Shown: positions 25,252 through 32,698 of the stretch, piece after piece | Numbering within the stretch: the stretch's first letter is position 1 | Layout: each line of letters starts with the position of its first letter | Assembly: GCA_017984835.1 (NCBI GenBank) | Contig: JAGNYR010000006.1 | Coordinates: 8,117-44,030 of the forward strand | DNA: 35,914 nucleotides | Origin: Flavobacterium sp. | GTDB taxonomy: Bacteria > Bacteroidota > Bacteroidia > Flavobacteriales > Flavobacteriaceae | Direction: 5' to 3' | Notes under the pieces: generated by a model | Databases searched by the model: none | Told to the model about the DNA's origin: nothing | What the model saw: the letters and a program-made list of their open reading frames with translations, nothing else | Position numbers and translations under genes: made by a program

Positions 25252-26694
25252 ATGGATGTAACTTCTATACTATTATTACTTTTAATTGGAGCCTTGGTTA
25301 CTTATTTCTCTGGCGATAAGTTGGCTTCTAAAGTAGCGCTGATATTCAGTTTGGCAACTTTTGGTTTGTCTTTGTACTTGGTTTCTGTTCTTTCCAATGG
25401 TGGCAACATCAGCTTTTCTATGCCTTGGATGAATTTACCAAAAATGACGCTTGCATTCAAAGCAGACGGTTTGAGTATGGCGATGGTGCTTTTAACTACA
25501 GCACTTACGCCAATCATCGTTTTTTCTTCTTTTGCAAATCAGTTTAAAAGTGCCAAAAGCATCTATGCATTGATCCTGTTCATGTCGTTTGCAATGACCG
25601 GAACATTCCTTGCAGCGGATGGATTATTGTATTATATCTTTTGGGAATTAGCTTTAATTCCAATCTATTTCATAGCCCTTATTTGGGGTAACGGCGACGC
25701 AGACGAACGCAAAAAAGCGGTGGTAAAATTCTTTATTTACACCCTTGCAGGTTCTTTGTTTATGTTGATTGGATTTGCTTATTTATATCAAAAAGCGGGT
25801 TCGTTCTTATTGGAAGATTTGTACAAAATTCAATTGTCAGGTCAAGAGCAAGCATGGATTTTTGTTGCTTTTTTCGCTGCTTATGCGATCAAAATTCCAC
25901 TGATCCCTTTCCATTCTTGGCAAGCAAAAGTGTATCAAAAAGCACCTACCGTTGGTACAATGTTACTTTCTGGAATCATGCTTAAAATGGGATTGTACAG
26001 CGTAATCCGTTGGCAATTACCAATAGCTCCTTTGGCTGCTAAATTTCATGTTACCATCATGTTGGTTTTAGGAATTGCAGGAACGATCTACGGATCTTTT
26101 TTAGCATTGAAACAAAACAATCTTAAAAAATTATTGGCATATTCTTCTTTGGCACACGTTGGTCTAATTGCTGCAGGTGCTTATACATTAACTCTGGACG
26201 GACTTAGTGGTGCTGTATCGCAAATGATCGCGCACGGATTTGTAATTGTTGGTCTTTTCTTTGCAGCCGAAATTATCTCAAGAAGATTTGATACGAATAA
26301 TGTAGATGAAATGGGCGGAATTCGTTCGCAAGCGCCTCAATTTACATCGTTGTTCATGATACTTGTTCTAGCTTCTGTAGCTTTACCGGGAACATTCAAC
26401 TTTATTGGTGAATTTACGGTTTTGTACAGTCTTTCTCAAATTAATTTAGGGTACGCTGTAATTGGAGGAACAACCATCATTTTAGGAGCTTATTACATGC
26501 TTAAAATGTTTCAAAGAGTTATGCTTGGCGAAACCAACGCAAAATCGTTTAAAGATGTATCCATGAACGAAACCATCGTTTTTGTGGTGATCATTGCCTT
26601 TTTACTTTTCTTCGGATTGTATCCAAAACCAATTGTAGATTTTGTGGCACCCAGTTTAAAAGAAATTTTAGTAGTTATCAATAGCGCATCATAA
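25252..26694 (+). CDS. nuoM: NADH-quinone oxidoreductase subunit M
   Basis: A 480-residue antiporter-like membrane subunit (ND4 type) that pumps protons. The signature blocks are ADGLSMAMVLLTTALTPI near 73-90, YYIFWELALIPIYFIALIWG with the key glutamate near 127-146, KIPLIPFHSWQAKVYQKAPT with GTMLLSGIMLKMGLY near 221-260, and LAYSSLAHVGLI near 298-309. The C-terminal half has MIAHGFVIVGLFF. Fourteen membrane segments are expected. It lies 21 bases before nuoN. Confidence 0.97.
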   Translation: MDVTSILLLLLIGALVTYFSGDKLASKVALIFSLATFGLSLYLVSVLSNGGNISFSMPWMNLPKMTLAFKADGLSMAMVLLTTALTPIIVFSSFANQFKSAKSIYALILFMSFAMTGTFLAADGLLYYIFWELALIPIYFIALIWGNGDADERKKAVVKFFIYTLAGSLFMLIGFAYLYQKAGSFLLEDLYKIQLSGQEQAWIFVAFFAAYAIKIPLIPFHSWQAKVYQKAPTVGTMLLSGIMLKMGLYSVIRWQLPIAPLAAKFHVTIMLVLGIAGTIYGSFLALKQNNLKKLLAYSSLAHVGLIAAGAYTLTLDGLSGAVSQMIAHGFVIVGLFFAAEIISRRFDTNNVDEMGGIRSQAPQFTSLFMILVLASVALPGTFNFIGEFTVLYSLSQINLGYAVIGGTTIILGAYYMLKMFQRVMLGETNAKSFKDVSMNETIVFVVIIAFLLFFGLYPKPIVDFVAPSLKEILVVINSAS

Positions 26695-26715
26695 GGCTTA
26701 AAAAAGTAGATAAAA

Positions 26716-28086
26716 ATGAATACATTATTAGCAATAGTAGGTTTAGGTATTTTTACATTAATTGCCGAAATTTTTAACCTAAGAAAATTAATTGTTCCCA
26801 TCGCAGTGGTTGGGCTTTTAGCTATTTTAGGACTTACTATTTCCGAGTTCAATACTCCAGCAAGTTTTTACAATAACATGATTGTGGTCGATAAATTTTC
26901 GGTGGCCTTTTCAAGTTTGTTTATTATTCTAACGGTGTTTTTGGTAACCCTTAGTCAGGATGTTTACAAAGATCATCCAACAAAGATTTCTGATTTCATC
27001 GCCATCAAAATATTTCTATTGTCAGGTGCCGTTGCTATGGTTTCTTTTGGGAACATGGCCATGTTTTTCTTAGGAATCGAAGTTCTTTCGATTTCGTTAT
27101 ACATTCTTGCAGCAAGCAATAGATTAAATGTAAAAAGCAACGAAGCAGGGATGAAATATTTCCTTATGGGATCTTTTGCATCAGGAATATTGCTTTTCGG
27201 AATTTGCCTAATTTATGGTGCTACTGGATATTTTGATATTGCAGAAATCAAAGATTTATCACAAGGTCTTGGAATGCCCATTTGGTTTTCTATCGGCGTA
27301 GTGATGTTGTTGATTGGTATGTTTTTCAAAATTGCAGCTGCTCCTTTTCATTTTTGGGCACCGGATGTTTATGAAGGTTCGCCTGCTATCACAACAGCTA
27401 CCATGAGCACATTGGCAAAAGTTGTGGCTGTAGCTACATTATATAAATTGATGAGTTCTTTCATGCCGCAATTATCAGATCATTTTCAAATGGTGATTGT
27501 AATTGTTTCTATTTTGTCGATGTCCATTGGAAACATCATGGCTTTGCGTCAATCGAATGTAAAACGTATGCTAGCATTCTCAGGTATTTCTCATGCAGGA
27601 TTTATGTTGATGGCGTTGCTTAGTATTTCTACTGCTGCCAACACCTTGTTGTATTACACAGCTGCCTATGCTTTGGCTGGGATCGCTTCGTTTGCAGTAA
27701 TTGTATTTGTATCGCAGTACAAAGGAAATGAAGACATTGAATCTTTCAACGGATTTGCAAAAACCAACCCGTTAATGGCTGCAATACTTACAGCTTCTTT
27801 GCTTTCGATGGCTGGAATTCCTGTTTTTTCTGGGTTTTTTGCAAAATTCATCCTGTTTACACAAACCATTCAATCGGGTTACTTATCTCTTGTGATTGTA
27901 GCAGTGATTAATTCCATCATTAGTGTTGGGTATTACTTTAAACTGATTATTGCGATGTACACGAAAGAGAACACGCAAGAAAAACAAAAAGCACCTTTTG
28001 TATACGTAATTGTTGCATTTGTTGCTATTGTATTAAATATCATCATCGGAATTTATCCAACCCTAGTGACCAACTTATTGGCATAA
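26716..28086 (+). CDS. nuoN: NADH-quinone oxidoreductase subunit N
   Basis: A 456-residue antiporter-like membrane subunit (ND2 type), the last gene of the operon. It contains FFLGIEVLSISLYILAASNR near 116-135, with the conserved glutamate, GMKYFLMGSFASGILLFG near 145-162, FFKIAAAPFHFWAPDVYEGS near 204-223 and MLAFSGISHAGFMLMAL. The N-terminal part is variable as in other NuoN proteins. A terminator follows 21 bases after the stop, closing the operon. Confidence 0.97.
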   Translation: MNTLLAIVGLGIFTLIAEIFNLRKLIVPIAVVGLLAILGLTISEFNTPASFYNNMIVVDKFSVAFSSLFIILTVFLVTLSQDVYKDHPTKISDFIAIKIFLLSGAVAMVSFGNMAMFFLGIEVLSISLYILAASNRLNVKSNEAGMKYFLMGSFASGILLFGICLIYGATGYFDIAEIKDLSQGLGMPIWFSIGVVMLLIGMFFKIAAAPFHFWAPDVYEGSPAITTATMSTLAKVVAVATLYKLMSSFMPQLSDHFQMVIVIVSILSMSIGNIMALRQSNVKRMLAFSGISHAGFMLMALLSISTAANTLLYYTAAYALAGIASFAVIVFVSQYKGNEDIESFNGFAKTNPLMAAILTASLLSMAGIPVFSGFFAKFILFTQTIQSGYLSLVIVAVINSIISVGYYFKLIIAMYTKENTQEKQKAPFVYVIVAFVAIVLNIIIGIYPTLVTNLLA

Positions 28087-28107
28087 ATTCTATCCTAAAA
28101 CAATATC

Positions 28108-28141
28108 AAAGCTGTCCTCCTTGAGTGACAGCTTTTTTTTT
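28108..28141 (+). terminator. intrinsic terminator of the nuo operon
   Basis: AAAGCTGTC at 28108-28116 pairs with GACAGCTTT at 28127-28135 around a 10-base loop, and the T run continues to 28141. It lies 21 bases after the nuoN stop. On the minus strand it lacks a long T run on the other side, so it mainly stops nuo transcription. Confidence 0.9.
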
Positions 28142-28164
28142 GCGATTTTATTATGAGTAGTGTT

Positions 28165-28239
28165 TCAATCAAGCAGTTTTTCTATCGATACACATAGTAA
28201 TAATACCAATGTAAATGCAAGGGTGTAAATTGTTTTCAT
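28165..28239 (-). CDS. possible 24-residue membrane or signal-peptide-like ORF (may be a remnant)
   Basis: An ATG starts one base after the stop of the orphan toxin-like gene on the same strand and is followed by 24 sense codons: MKTIYTLAFTLVLLLCVS and a short tail. The shape is that of a signal peptide or single membrane segment, with a cysteine at the end of the hydrophobic run as in a lipobox. The near-overlap with the upstream stop suggests translational coupling. It may be a true small membrane peptide, or the stump of a lipoprotein gene (an immunity lipoprotein would be one option) cut off against the nuo terminator. Nothing beyond position and composition supports expression. Confidence 0.35.
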   Translation of the reverse strand: MKTIYTLAFTLVLLLCVSIEKLLD

Positions 28240-28240
28240 G

Positions 28241-29059
28241 TTAGAATTTGTTAGGAAAAGTTTGAATGATTACCCCCTTTGCTTGCAAGCACCCCTCAGT
28301 AGCAGGATTGTAAATGATTTGACCCGGTGCGGGTGGATTTTTTTCGTACACAACTTCATCTGCGTTTTGGCCCCCAGGTGCATTAGCGTGTGCCTCTTGA
28401 TAAACCGGATTTGTTCCGCCGATTAGGGCAGGAGGAACCACGCCAATTTGATCTCTTTGATTGATTTTAGCTCCGTTGTAGGCTTCAATTACTTCGTGCA
28501 GCATTCCTTCGCCTGGTGTTCCTTTCACTCGATCAGCACGCTCTAAAACACGCACATTTACTTCTTGTTTCGCAGTTGCAATACCCGTTTTTGCATCCAG
28601 TGTACTGCCTTGAAATTCGCCTTGCAAGATAGAACCCGTAACGGAAGAAGATAAATTATCGGTTGTGTTGATGATCGCAATAACCGAGTGATCATCCATC
28701 GCACAGATGAACAAGGAAACCTCTTCAGAAATAACTTGATCTGGGTTTAATTGGTAAGCTACTTTTCCTTTGTGATCCATTGTAAGAGTAAGTTGAGTAC
28801 CTACTGCTTTTTGCAATTGATCGAAGGCTTCTTTGTCGTGTGTACCCGTTAAGATCACATCATTATTTGGGGATCGTGTTATTGTAAATAGAATGAGGAT
28901 CTTATTCTTAGTTCCATTTTTAGCTACTTTGAGAGTAGAATTCGACGCGAAGTCATGAAAACCGCCACAGTATTTTTCCCCAAGACGGTTTCGTGAGAAA
29001 AAAGGAATAGTAACGATAGAGCATAAAAAAGCCCCCACAATTTTTTTTCTTAATTTCAT
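28241..29059 (-). CDS. orphan protein resembling the C-terminal region of Bacteroidota RHS/polymorphic-toxin proteins
   Basis: A 272-residue protein. The ATG at 29059 is used; the frame extends 8 residues further to 29083. The first 20 residues are basic then hydrophobic (KKIVGAFLCSIVTIPFF) but lack a clean cleavage site. Residues about 55-180 look beta-rich. The stretch GTPGEGMLHEVIEAYNGAKI (about 181-200) has an HExxE motif (His188, Glu189, Glu192), and YQEAH follows at 220-224. From memory, a MLHEVxEAY...AH arrangement occurs near the C terminus of RHS-type polymorphic toxins in Bacteroidota and hints at a metallopeptidase-like site; unverified. No RHS repeats or core motif precede it here. 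It could be an orphan toxin module, a decayed fragment with a foreign N terminus, or an unrelated lineage-specific protein. Confidence 0.55.
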   Translation of the reverse strand: MKLRKKIVGAFLCSIVTIPFFSRNRLGEKYCGGFHDFASNSTLKVAKNGTKNKILILFTITRSPNNDVILTGTHDKEAFDQLQKAVGTQLTLTMDHKGKVAYQLNPDQVISEEVSLFICAMDDHSVIAIINTTDNLSSSVTGSILQGEFQGSTLDAKTGIATAKQEVNVRVLERADRVKGTPGEGMLHEVIEAYNGAKINQRDQIGVVPPALIGGTNPVYQEAHANAPGGQNADEVVYEKNPPAPGQIIYNPATEGCLQAKGVIIQTFPNKF

Positions 29060-29099
29060 ACTGATACAGTATTCGTTAAACAAATAAAAATCGTGGGGG
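29032..29099 (-). promoter_or_regulatory. long stem-loop with a T run around the predicted start of the toxin-like gene
   Basis: On the minus strand CCCCCACGATTTTT (29099 to 29086) pairs with AAAAATTGTGGGGG (29045 to 29032): 14 bp with one G:U. The 40-base loop contains the ATG at 29059 and a second perfect hairpin (ATACTG-ATA-CAGTAT, 29072 to 29058). Six T follow the large stem one base later. The shape is that of an intrinsic terminator or attenuator placed over the start codon. Confidence 0.55.
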
Positions 29100-29260
29100 G
29101 ATTTTATGTTACAAATGTAATAGAAAAATCAATATCTTGATTTTAGGCTGGTATTTTTTTCTAATTCACCTATTTTTTTGTGCTAAAAATCATAAAATAT
29201 TTGAAATTAAAAAATAGATTTTAATAGAATTTATGGAATTTTAACCAAATTAGCAGGTAT

Positions 29261-29295
29261 AAAAAAACCGCCCTCTGTTGCTAGAAGGCGGTTTT
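29261..29295 (-). terminator. intrinsic terminator of the RNase G gene
   Basis: AAAACCGCC pairs with GGCGGTTTT. The inner part of the loop also pairs (CCTTCT with AGAGGG), giving a long stem. Seven T follow on the minus strand. It starts 3 bases after the stop codon. Confidence 0.9.
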
Positions 29296-29297
29296 AG

Positions 29298-30848
29298 TTA
29301 TTCTTTGATTTCTGTACCATTTTGGTCAAAAAATCGATAATCGAGGTACGTGTATGCATCTCGTGGTATGATTTTTACCCATTTTTTATGTTCAAAAAAC
29401 CATTTTGAACGTATCGAAGGAAAACCTTTTGTTAAATAGGCTGCCACAAATGGGTGTACATGAAGTACAATTTTTTTGTGGTCTTTTACAATTCTTCCAA
29501 GGTCGAAGGCTATTTTATCAATAATTAATATCGGAGCTTCAATTTCACCGTTAGAATTATTTGGGTCTTCTTCTCTTGTTTTGATATTTACTTCTGGTCG
29601 CACTCTTTGTCTCGTTATTTGGACTAATCCAAACTTTGATGGAGGCAATATCTTGTGTTTGGCTTTATCGTCGCTCATTTCATCTCGAAGGAAATTGAAC
29701 AGTACTTGACGGTTTTCTGGATTTTGCATGTCGATAAAATCGACAACAATGATTCCACCCATGTCTCGTAGTCGTAATTGTCTTGCTATCTCGGCAGCGG
29801 CAATCATGTTCACTTCAAGTGCTGTATCTTCTTGATTGTTGGCTTTGTTTGAACGATTTCCAGAATTCACATCAATTACGTGCAAAGCTTCTGTATGTTC
29901 AATAATCAAATAAGCTCCTTTGCTCATCGAAACGGTTTTACCAAAAGAGGTTTTTATTTGTCTCTCGATATTGTATTTCTCAAACAATGGGGTGTCTTTT
30001 GATTGATAAAACTTGACCATGTTTTGTTTTGAAGGATCTATTTCTTTCAAATATTCCTTTGTTTGGTTGAATAACTCTTCTTCATCTACTTGAATACCTG
30101 TGAAGGTATCATTAAATACATCTCTTAATATTGACGATGCTTTGCTAAGCTCGCCTAATACTTTTGATGGATGATGAGCAGTTACTAATTTTTTACACAT
30201 TGCAATCCACCTATCATTTAGGTTTTGCAAATCTTTTTCTAGTTCGGCTGCGTTTTTGCCTTCGGCTACTGTTCGCACAATAACACCAAAACCTTTTGGT
30301 TTGATCGCTAGGACAAGTTTTTTTAATCGGTCTTTTTCGGCTTTGTCTTCTATTTTTTGAGAAACAGAGACTCTGTCTGAAAAAGGAACGAGAACTAAAA
30401 ATCTACCGGCAAAGGAAAGTTCAGAGCTTATTCTGGGTCCTTTGGTAGATATAGGTTCTTTGACTACTTGTACTAATACGGATTGATTAGCGCTCAATAT
30501 ATCTGTTATTGAACCGTCTTTGTCAATCTCGTTTTCAAACTTAAAGTTTTTTAGGGAGAAATCTTTTATTTTACCTGCGCTTACAAGTTTTATGAATTTC
30601 AAATAAGAGGCAAGATTTGGGCCTAAATCGTGGTAATGTAAAAAGGCATCTTTTTCAAAGCCAACATTTACAAAAGCAGCGTTTAAGCCGGCAACAGGTT
30701 TTCTAATTTTGGCAACAAAAATGTCACCTACTAAAAAACTGTTGTTTTTTTCTTCTTTCTCTTTGTGTAATTCAATTAGTTTTCCATCTTTTAATAAGGC
30801 AAAATCTACACTATTTTCACTAGATCTGATAATCAGTTCTTTATTCAC
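29298..30848 (-). CDS. rng: ribonuclease G/E family endoribonuclease
   Basis: A 516-residue RNase E/G-family enzyme for rRNA maturation and mRNA decay. The N-terminal S1-like RNA-binding region (about 35-125) has GDIFVAKIRKPVAGLNAAFV and EKDAFLHYHDLGP. The catalytic aspartates are Asp326 in VIDVNSGN and Asp370 in GGIIVVDFIDM, 44 residues apart as expected. The length fits RNase G without the long C-terminal scaffold of RNase E. The start is a GTG at 30848 (GTG AAT AAA GAA), the only sensible start: no ATG lies near it in frame and the N terminus MNKELIIR fits the family. It has its own -7 box and terminator. The neighbouring HU and small basic gene lie upstream on the same strand. Confidence 0.95.
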   Translation of the reverse strand: MNKELIIRSSENSVDFALLKDGKLIELHKEKEEKNNSFLVGDIFVAKIRKPVAGLNAAFVNVGFEKDAFLHYHDLGPNLASYLKFIKLVSAGKIKDFSLKNFKFENEIDKDGSITDILSANQSVLVQVVKEPISTKGPRISSELSFAGRFLVLVPFSDRVSVSQKIEDKAEKDRLKKLVLAIKPKGFGVIVRTVAEGKNAAELEKDLQNLNDRWIAMCKKLVTAHHPSKVLGELSKASSILRDVFNDTFTGIQVDEEELFNQTKEYLKEIDPSKQNMVKFYQSKDTPLFEKYNIERQIKTSFGKTVSMSKGAYLIIEHTEALHVIDVNSGNRSNKANNQEDTALEVNMIAAAEIARQLRLRDMGGIIVVDFIDMQNPENRQVLFNFLRDEMSDDKAKHKILPPSKFGLVQITRQRVRPEVNIKTREEDPNNSNGEIEAPILIIDKIAFDLGRIVKDHKKIVLHVHPFVAAYLTKGFPSIRSKWFFEHKKWVKIIPRDAYTYLDYRFFDQNGTEIKE

Positions 30849-30864
30849 ATTGTAAATTTTTATC

Positions 30865-30872
30865 CAAACATA
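30865..30872 (-). promoter_or_regulatory. candidate -7 box of the rng promoter
   Basis: On the minus strand TATGTTTG, a TANNTTTG match 16 bases before the GTG start. A GTTG lies 16 bases upstream, slightly too close for the ideal spacing. The 5' leader would be very short. Confidence 0.5.
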
Positions 30873-31048
30873 TAATTACTGTTGATTTCAACTCGTAATT
30901 AATTGTAAGGATGGATTAAACATTAATTTTTTTACAGGATTTACCCGAAGAATTTTATAGATTGTCTTGGTAAAAAACACATCTGAAATTCAGACGATTC
31001 GCTATCAAAGGGATTCTATAAATTCGTTTTCAATGAACGTTAAAAAGA

Positions 31049-31074
31049 AAAAAGTAGTTTATAAACTACTTTTT
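31049..31074 (-). terminator. perfect 26-bp palindrome acting as terminator of the hup / small basic gene unit
   Basis: Five A, GTAGTTTATAAACTAC and five T form a perfect palindrome. On the minus strand further T (TTCTTTTT) follow the stem. The stop codon TAG of the 30-residue basic gene lies inside the stem. The region between here and rng (about 30890-31048) contains nothing else I can recognise. Confidence 0.7.
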
Positions 31075-31158
31075 CTTTTTGTGACGGTTAGCTCTCGCTC
31101 TTTTTTTACGTTTGTGCGTCGCTACCTTATGTCTCTTTCTTTTTTTACCGCTTGGCAT
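31066..31158 (-). CDS. 30-residue, extremely basic ribosomal-protein-like small protein
   Basis: An ATG at 31158 opens 30 sense codons ending in TAG. The peptide starts MPSGKKRKRHKVATHKRK and ends in a run of lysines. Two thirds of its residues are Lys, Arg or His, and it has no acidic residue. Such composition and size are typical of tiny ribosomal proteins that thread into rRNA (compare bL34, bL36 or bTHX), but it is none of these by sequence. Bacteroidota ribosomes contain lineage-specific small proteins (bL38 was described from Flavobacterium johnsoniae); whether this is one of them I cannot tell. It lies 34 bases downstream of hup on the same strand, and its stop codon is inside the terminator palindrome. 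From memory, close homologues occur widely in Bacteroidota. Confidence 0.8.
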   Translation of the reverse strand: MPSGKKRKRHKVATHKRKKRARANRHKKKK

Positions 31159-31192
31159 AGGTTATGTTTTTTATGATTAATAAATATTTTTT

Positions 31193-31486
31193 TTATACTG
31201 CAATTTCTGTTTTTGTTTTTACTCCTTCAACAAATACTTTAGCTGGTTTGAATGCTGGAATATTGTGTGCTGGAATTTTAATAGTTGTATTTTTAGAAAT
31301 ATTTCTACCTGTTTTCTCAGCTCTTGTTTTGATGATAAAACTTCCAAATCCTCTTAAATAAACGTTATCTCCTGTTTCTAAAGAGTTTTTAACTTCTTCC
31401 ATGAAACTTTCAACTGTAGATTGAACGTCTCCTTTTTCAAGTCCAAGTTTTTCAGAAATTTTCGCTACGATATCTGCTTTCGTCAT
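31193..31486 (-). CDS. hup: HU-family nucleoid DNA-binding protein
   Basis: A 97-residue histone-like protein that bends and compacts DNA as a dimer. The N-terminal helices read TKADIVAKISEKLGLEKGDV. The central strand pair has VYLRGFGSFIIKTRAEKTGR, matching the HU/IHF signature GFGSF near 47-51. The DNA-binding arm has GRNISKNTTIKIPAHNIPAF with the apex IPA, and the last helix is KPAKVFVEGV. HU versus IHF-type cannot be fully separated, but a single short protein of this form is HU-like. It is divergent from mutY and probably cotranscribed with the small basic gene downstream. Confidence 0.95.
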   Translation of the reverse strand: MTKADIVAKISEKLGLEKGDVQSTVESFMEEVKNSLETGDNVYLRGFGSFIIKTRAEKTGRNISKNTTIKIPAHNIPAFKPAKVFVEGVKTKTEIAV

Positions 31487-31528
31487 TTTCTTTCGTATTT
31501 ATATTATGTGTAATTTTTTTTGAGAGTG

Positions 31529-31560
31529 CAAATATATGAATTAAAAATGCAATATTTCAA
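31529..31560 (-). promoter_or_regulatory. promoter of hup
   Basis: On the minus strand TTG (31560-31558), 21 bases, then TATATTTG (31536-31529), 43 bases before the hup start. Spacing is two longer than ideal. Confidence 0.7.
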
Positions 31561-31567
31561 GGATATT

Positions 31568-31584
31568 TGATTAAAATTTAATCA
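31568..31584. promoter_or_regulatory. 17-bp palindrome between the divergent hup and mutY promoters
   Basis: TGATTAAA-A-TTTAATCA is a perfect palindrome with a single central base. It sits between the -33 regions of the two divergent promoters. Its position suits an operator acting on one or both, but no regulator gene is adjacent, and AT-rich palindromes also arise by chance. Confidence 0.4.
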
Positions 31585-31594
31585 GATAATCTTT

Positions 31595-31602
31595 TATATT
31601 TG
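31595..31602 (+). promoter_or_regulatory. candidate -7 box of the mutY-ssb-gldE-gldD transcript
   Basis: TATATTTG, a perfect TANNTTTG box 16 bases before the mutY ATG. The nearest TTTG is 25 bases upstream, so the -33 element is poorly spaced. Confidence 0.6.
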
Positions 31603-31618
31603 TAAGCTATTTAATTTT

Positions 31619-32656
31619 ATGGATTTTTCTAACTCTTTATTGCATTGGTATTTACAAGAAAAGCGCGATTTGCCTTGGAGAAACACCACAAATCCATATA
31701 AAATTTGGTTGTCAGAAATCATTCTCCAACAAACCAGAGTAGCGCAAGGACTACCTTACTATTTAGCATTCACAGATCAATATCCAACCATTTTTGATTT
31801 TGCTGCAGCAGACGAAGAAGCTATTTTAAAACTTTGGCAAGGATTGGGTTACTATTCTCGTGCACGCAACATGCACAAAACGGCGCAACAAATCGTCAAT
31901 GAGTACCAAGGTGTTTTCCCGAACAACTATGTAGATTTATTAAAATTAAACGGTGTCGGACCCTATACTGCAGCAGCGATTGCCTCTTTTGCGTTTAATG
32001 AAGTGGTACCGGTTGTAGACGGAAATGTATTCCGCGTTTTATCAAGGTTTTTTGATGTTGATACGGATATTTCTTCCTCAAAAGCAAGAAAAGAGTTTTT
32101 TGAGATTGCCCAATTACTCATTTCTAAAGAGCAACCCGCTTTGTTTAATCAAGCCATCATGGACTTTGGAGCCATCCAATGTGTGCCTCAAAATCCTAAT
32201 TGTATGCAATGTGTTTTTTCGGAAGCTTGTTTGGCATATCAAAAAAACAAAGTCAACGAACGACCTGTTAAATTGAAAAAAACCAAAGTCTCCAACCGCT
32301 TTTTGAATTACTTGGTTTTTAGAGACGATGAGAATCAAACACTAGTGAACAAAAGAACGCAAAAAGGCATTTGGCACAACTTGTATGAGTTTCCGGTGAT
32401 TGAAACAGATTCAGAGCCTACTTTTGAAGCAATAAAAGCACAAATTGAGCAACAATTTACCGAGCATGAAATGGTTGATATTTATGTCTTCAATGATTTA
32501 AAAATCACGCATAAATTGTCGCACCAAAATTTAACCTTGCGTTTTTATAACATTCAAGTGCAACATAAACTTGCAAACGGAATTCATCTGGATGATCTAG
32601 AGAAACTCCCGTTTCCAATAGTCATTCATAATTTTATTCAAAAGTATATTTATTAA
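31619..32656 (+). CDS. mutY: A/G-specific adenine DNA glycosylase
   Basis: A 345-residue base-excision repair enzyme that removes adenine mispaired with 8-oxoguanine. The catalytic domain has LPWRNTTNPYKIWLSEIILQ with the catalytic Glu33, QGLGYYSRARNM, the helix-hairpin-helix LKLNGVGPYTAAAIASF, and VPVVDGNVFRVLSRF with the catalytic Asp134. The [4Fe-4S] ligands follow the C-x6-C-x2-C-x5-C pattern at Cys188, Cys195, Cys198 and Cys204. The C-terminal NUDIX-like domain (about 225-345), which recognises 8-oxoguanine, is present. It is the first gene of a plus-strand group with ssb, gldE and gldD. Confidence 0.96.
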   Translation: MDFSNSLLHWYLQEKRDLPWRNTTNPYKIWLSEIILQQTRVAQGLPYYLAFTDQYPTIFDFAAADEEAILKLWQGLGYYSRARNMHKTAQQIVNEYQGVFPNNYVDLLKLNGVGPYTAAAIASFAFNEVVPVVDGNVFRVLSRFFDVDTDISSSKARKEFFEIAQLLISKEQPALFNQAIMDFGAIQCVPQNPNCMQCVFSEACLAYQKNKVNERPVKLKKTKVSNRFLNYLVFRDDENQTLVNKRTQKGIWHNLYEFPVIETDSEPTFEAIKAQIEQQFTEHEMVDIYVFNDLKITHKLSHQNLTLRFYNIQVQHKLANGIHLDDLEKLPFPIVIHNFIQKYIY

Positions 32657-32659
32657 ATT

Positions 32660-32667
32660 TATATTTG
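32660..32667 (+). promoter_or_regulatory. candidate -7 box upstream of ssb
   Basis: TATATTTG, a perfect TANNTTTG box 31 bases before the ssb ATG and just after the mutY stop. It suggests ssb (and gld genes) can also be transcribed independently of mutY. There is no TTG at the right distance. Confidence 0.5.
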
Positions 32668-32698
32668 TATTTTTGAAATTATTAAAAACCAAACAATT

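Noticed and set aside
28238-28426. 62-codon plus-strand ORF overlapping the end of the toxin-like gene
   Set aside because: Antisense to the longer gene and without motif; the minus-strand frame is longer and more protein-like.
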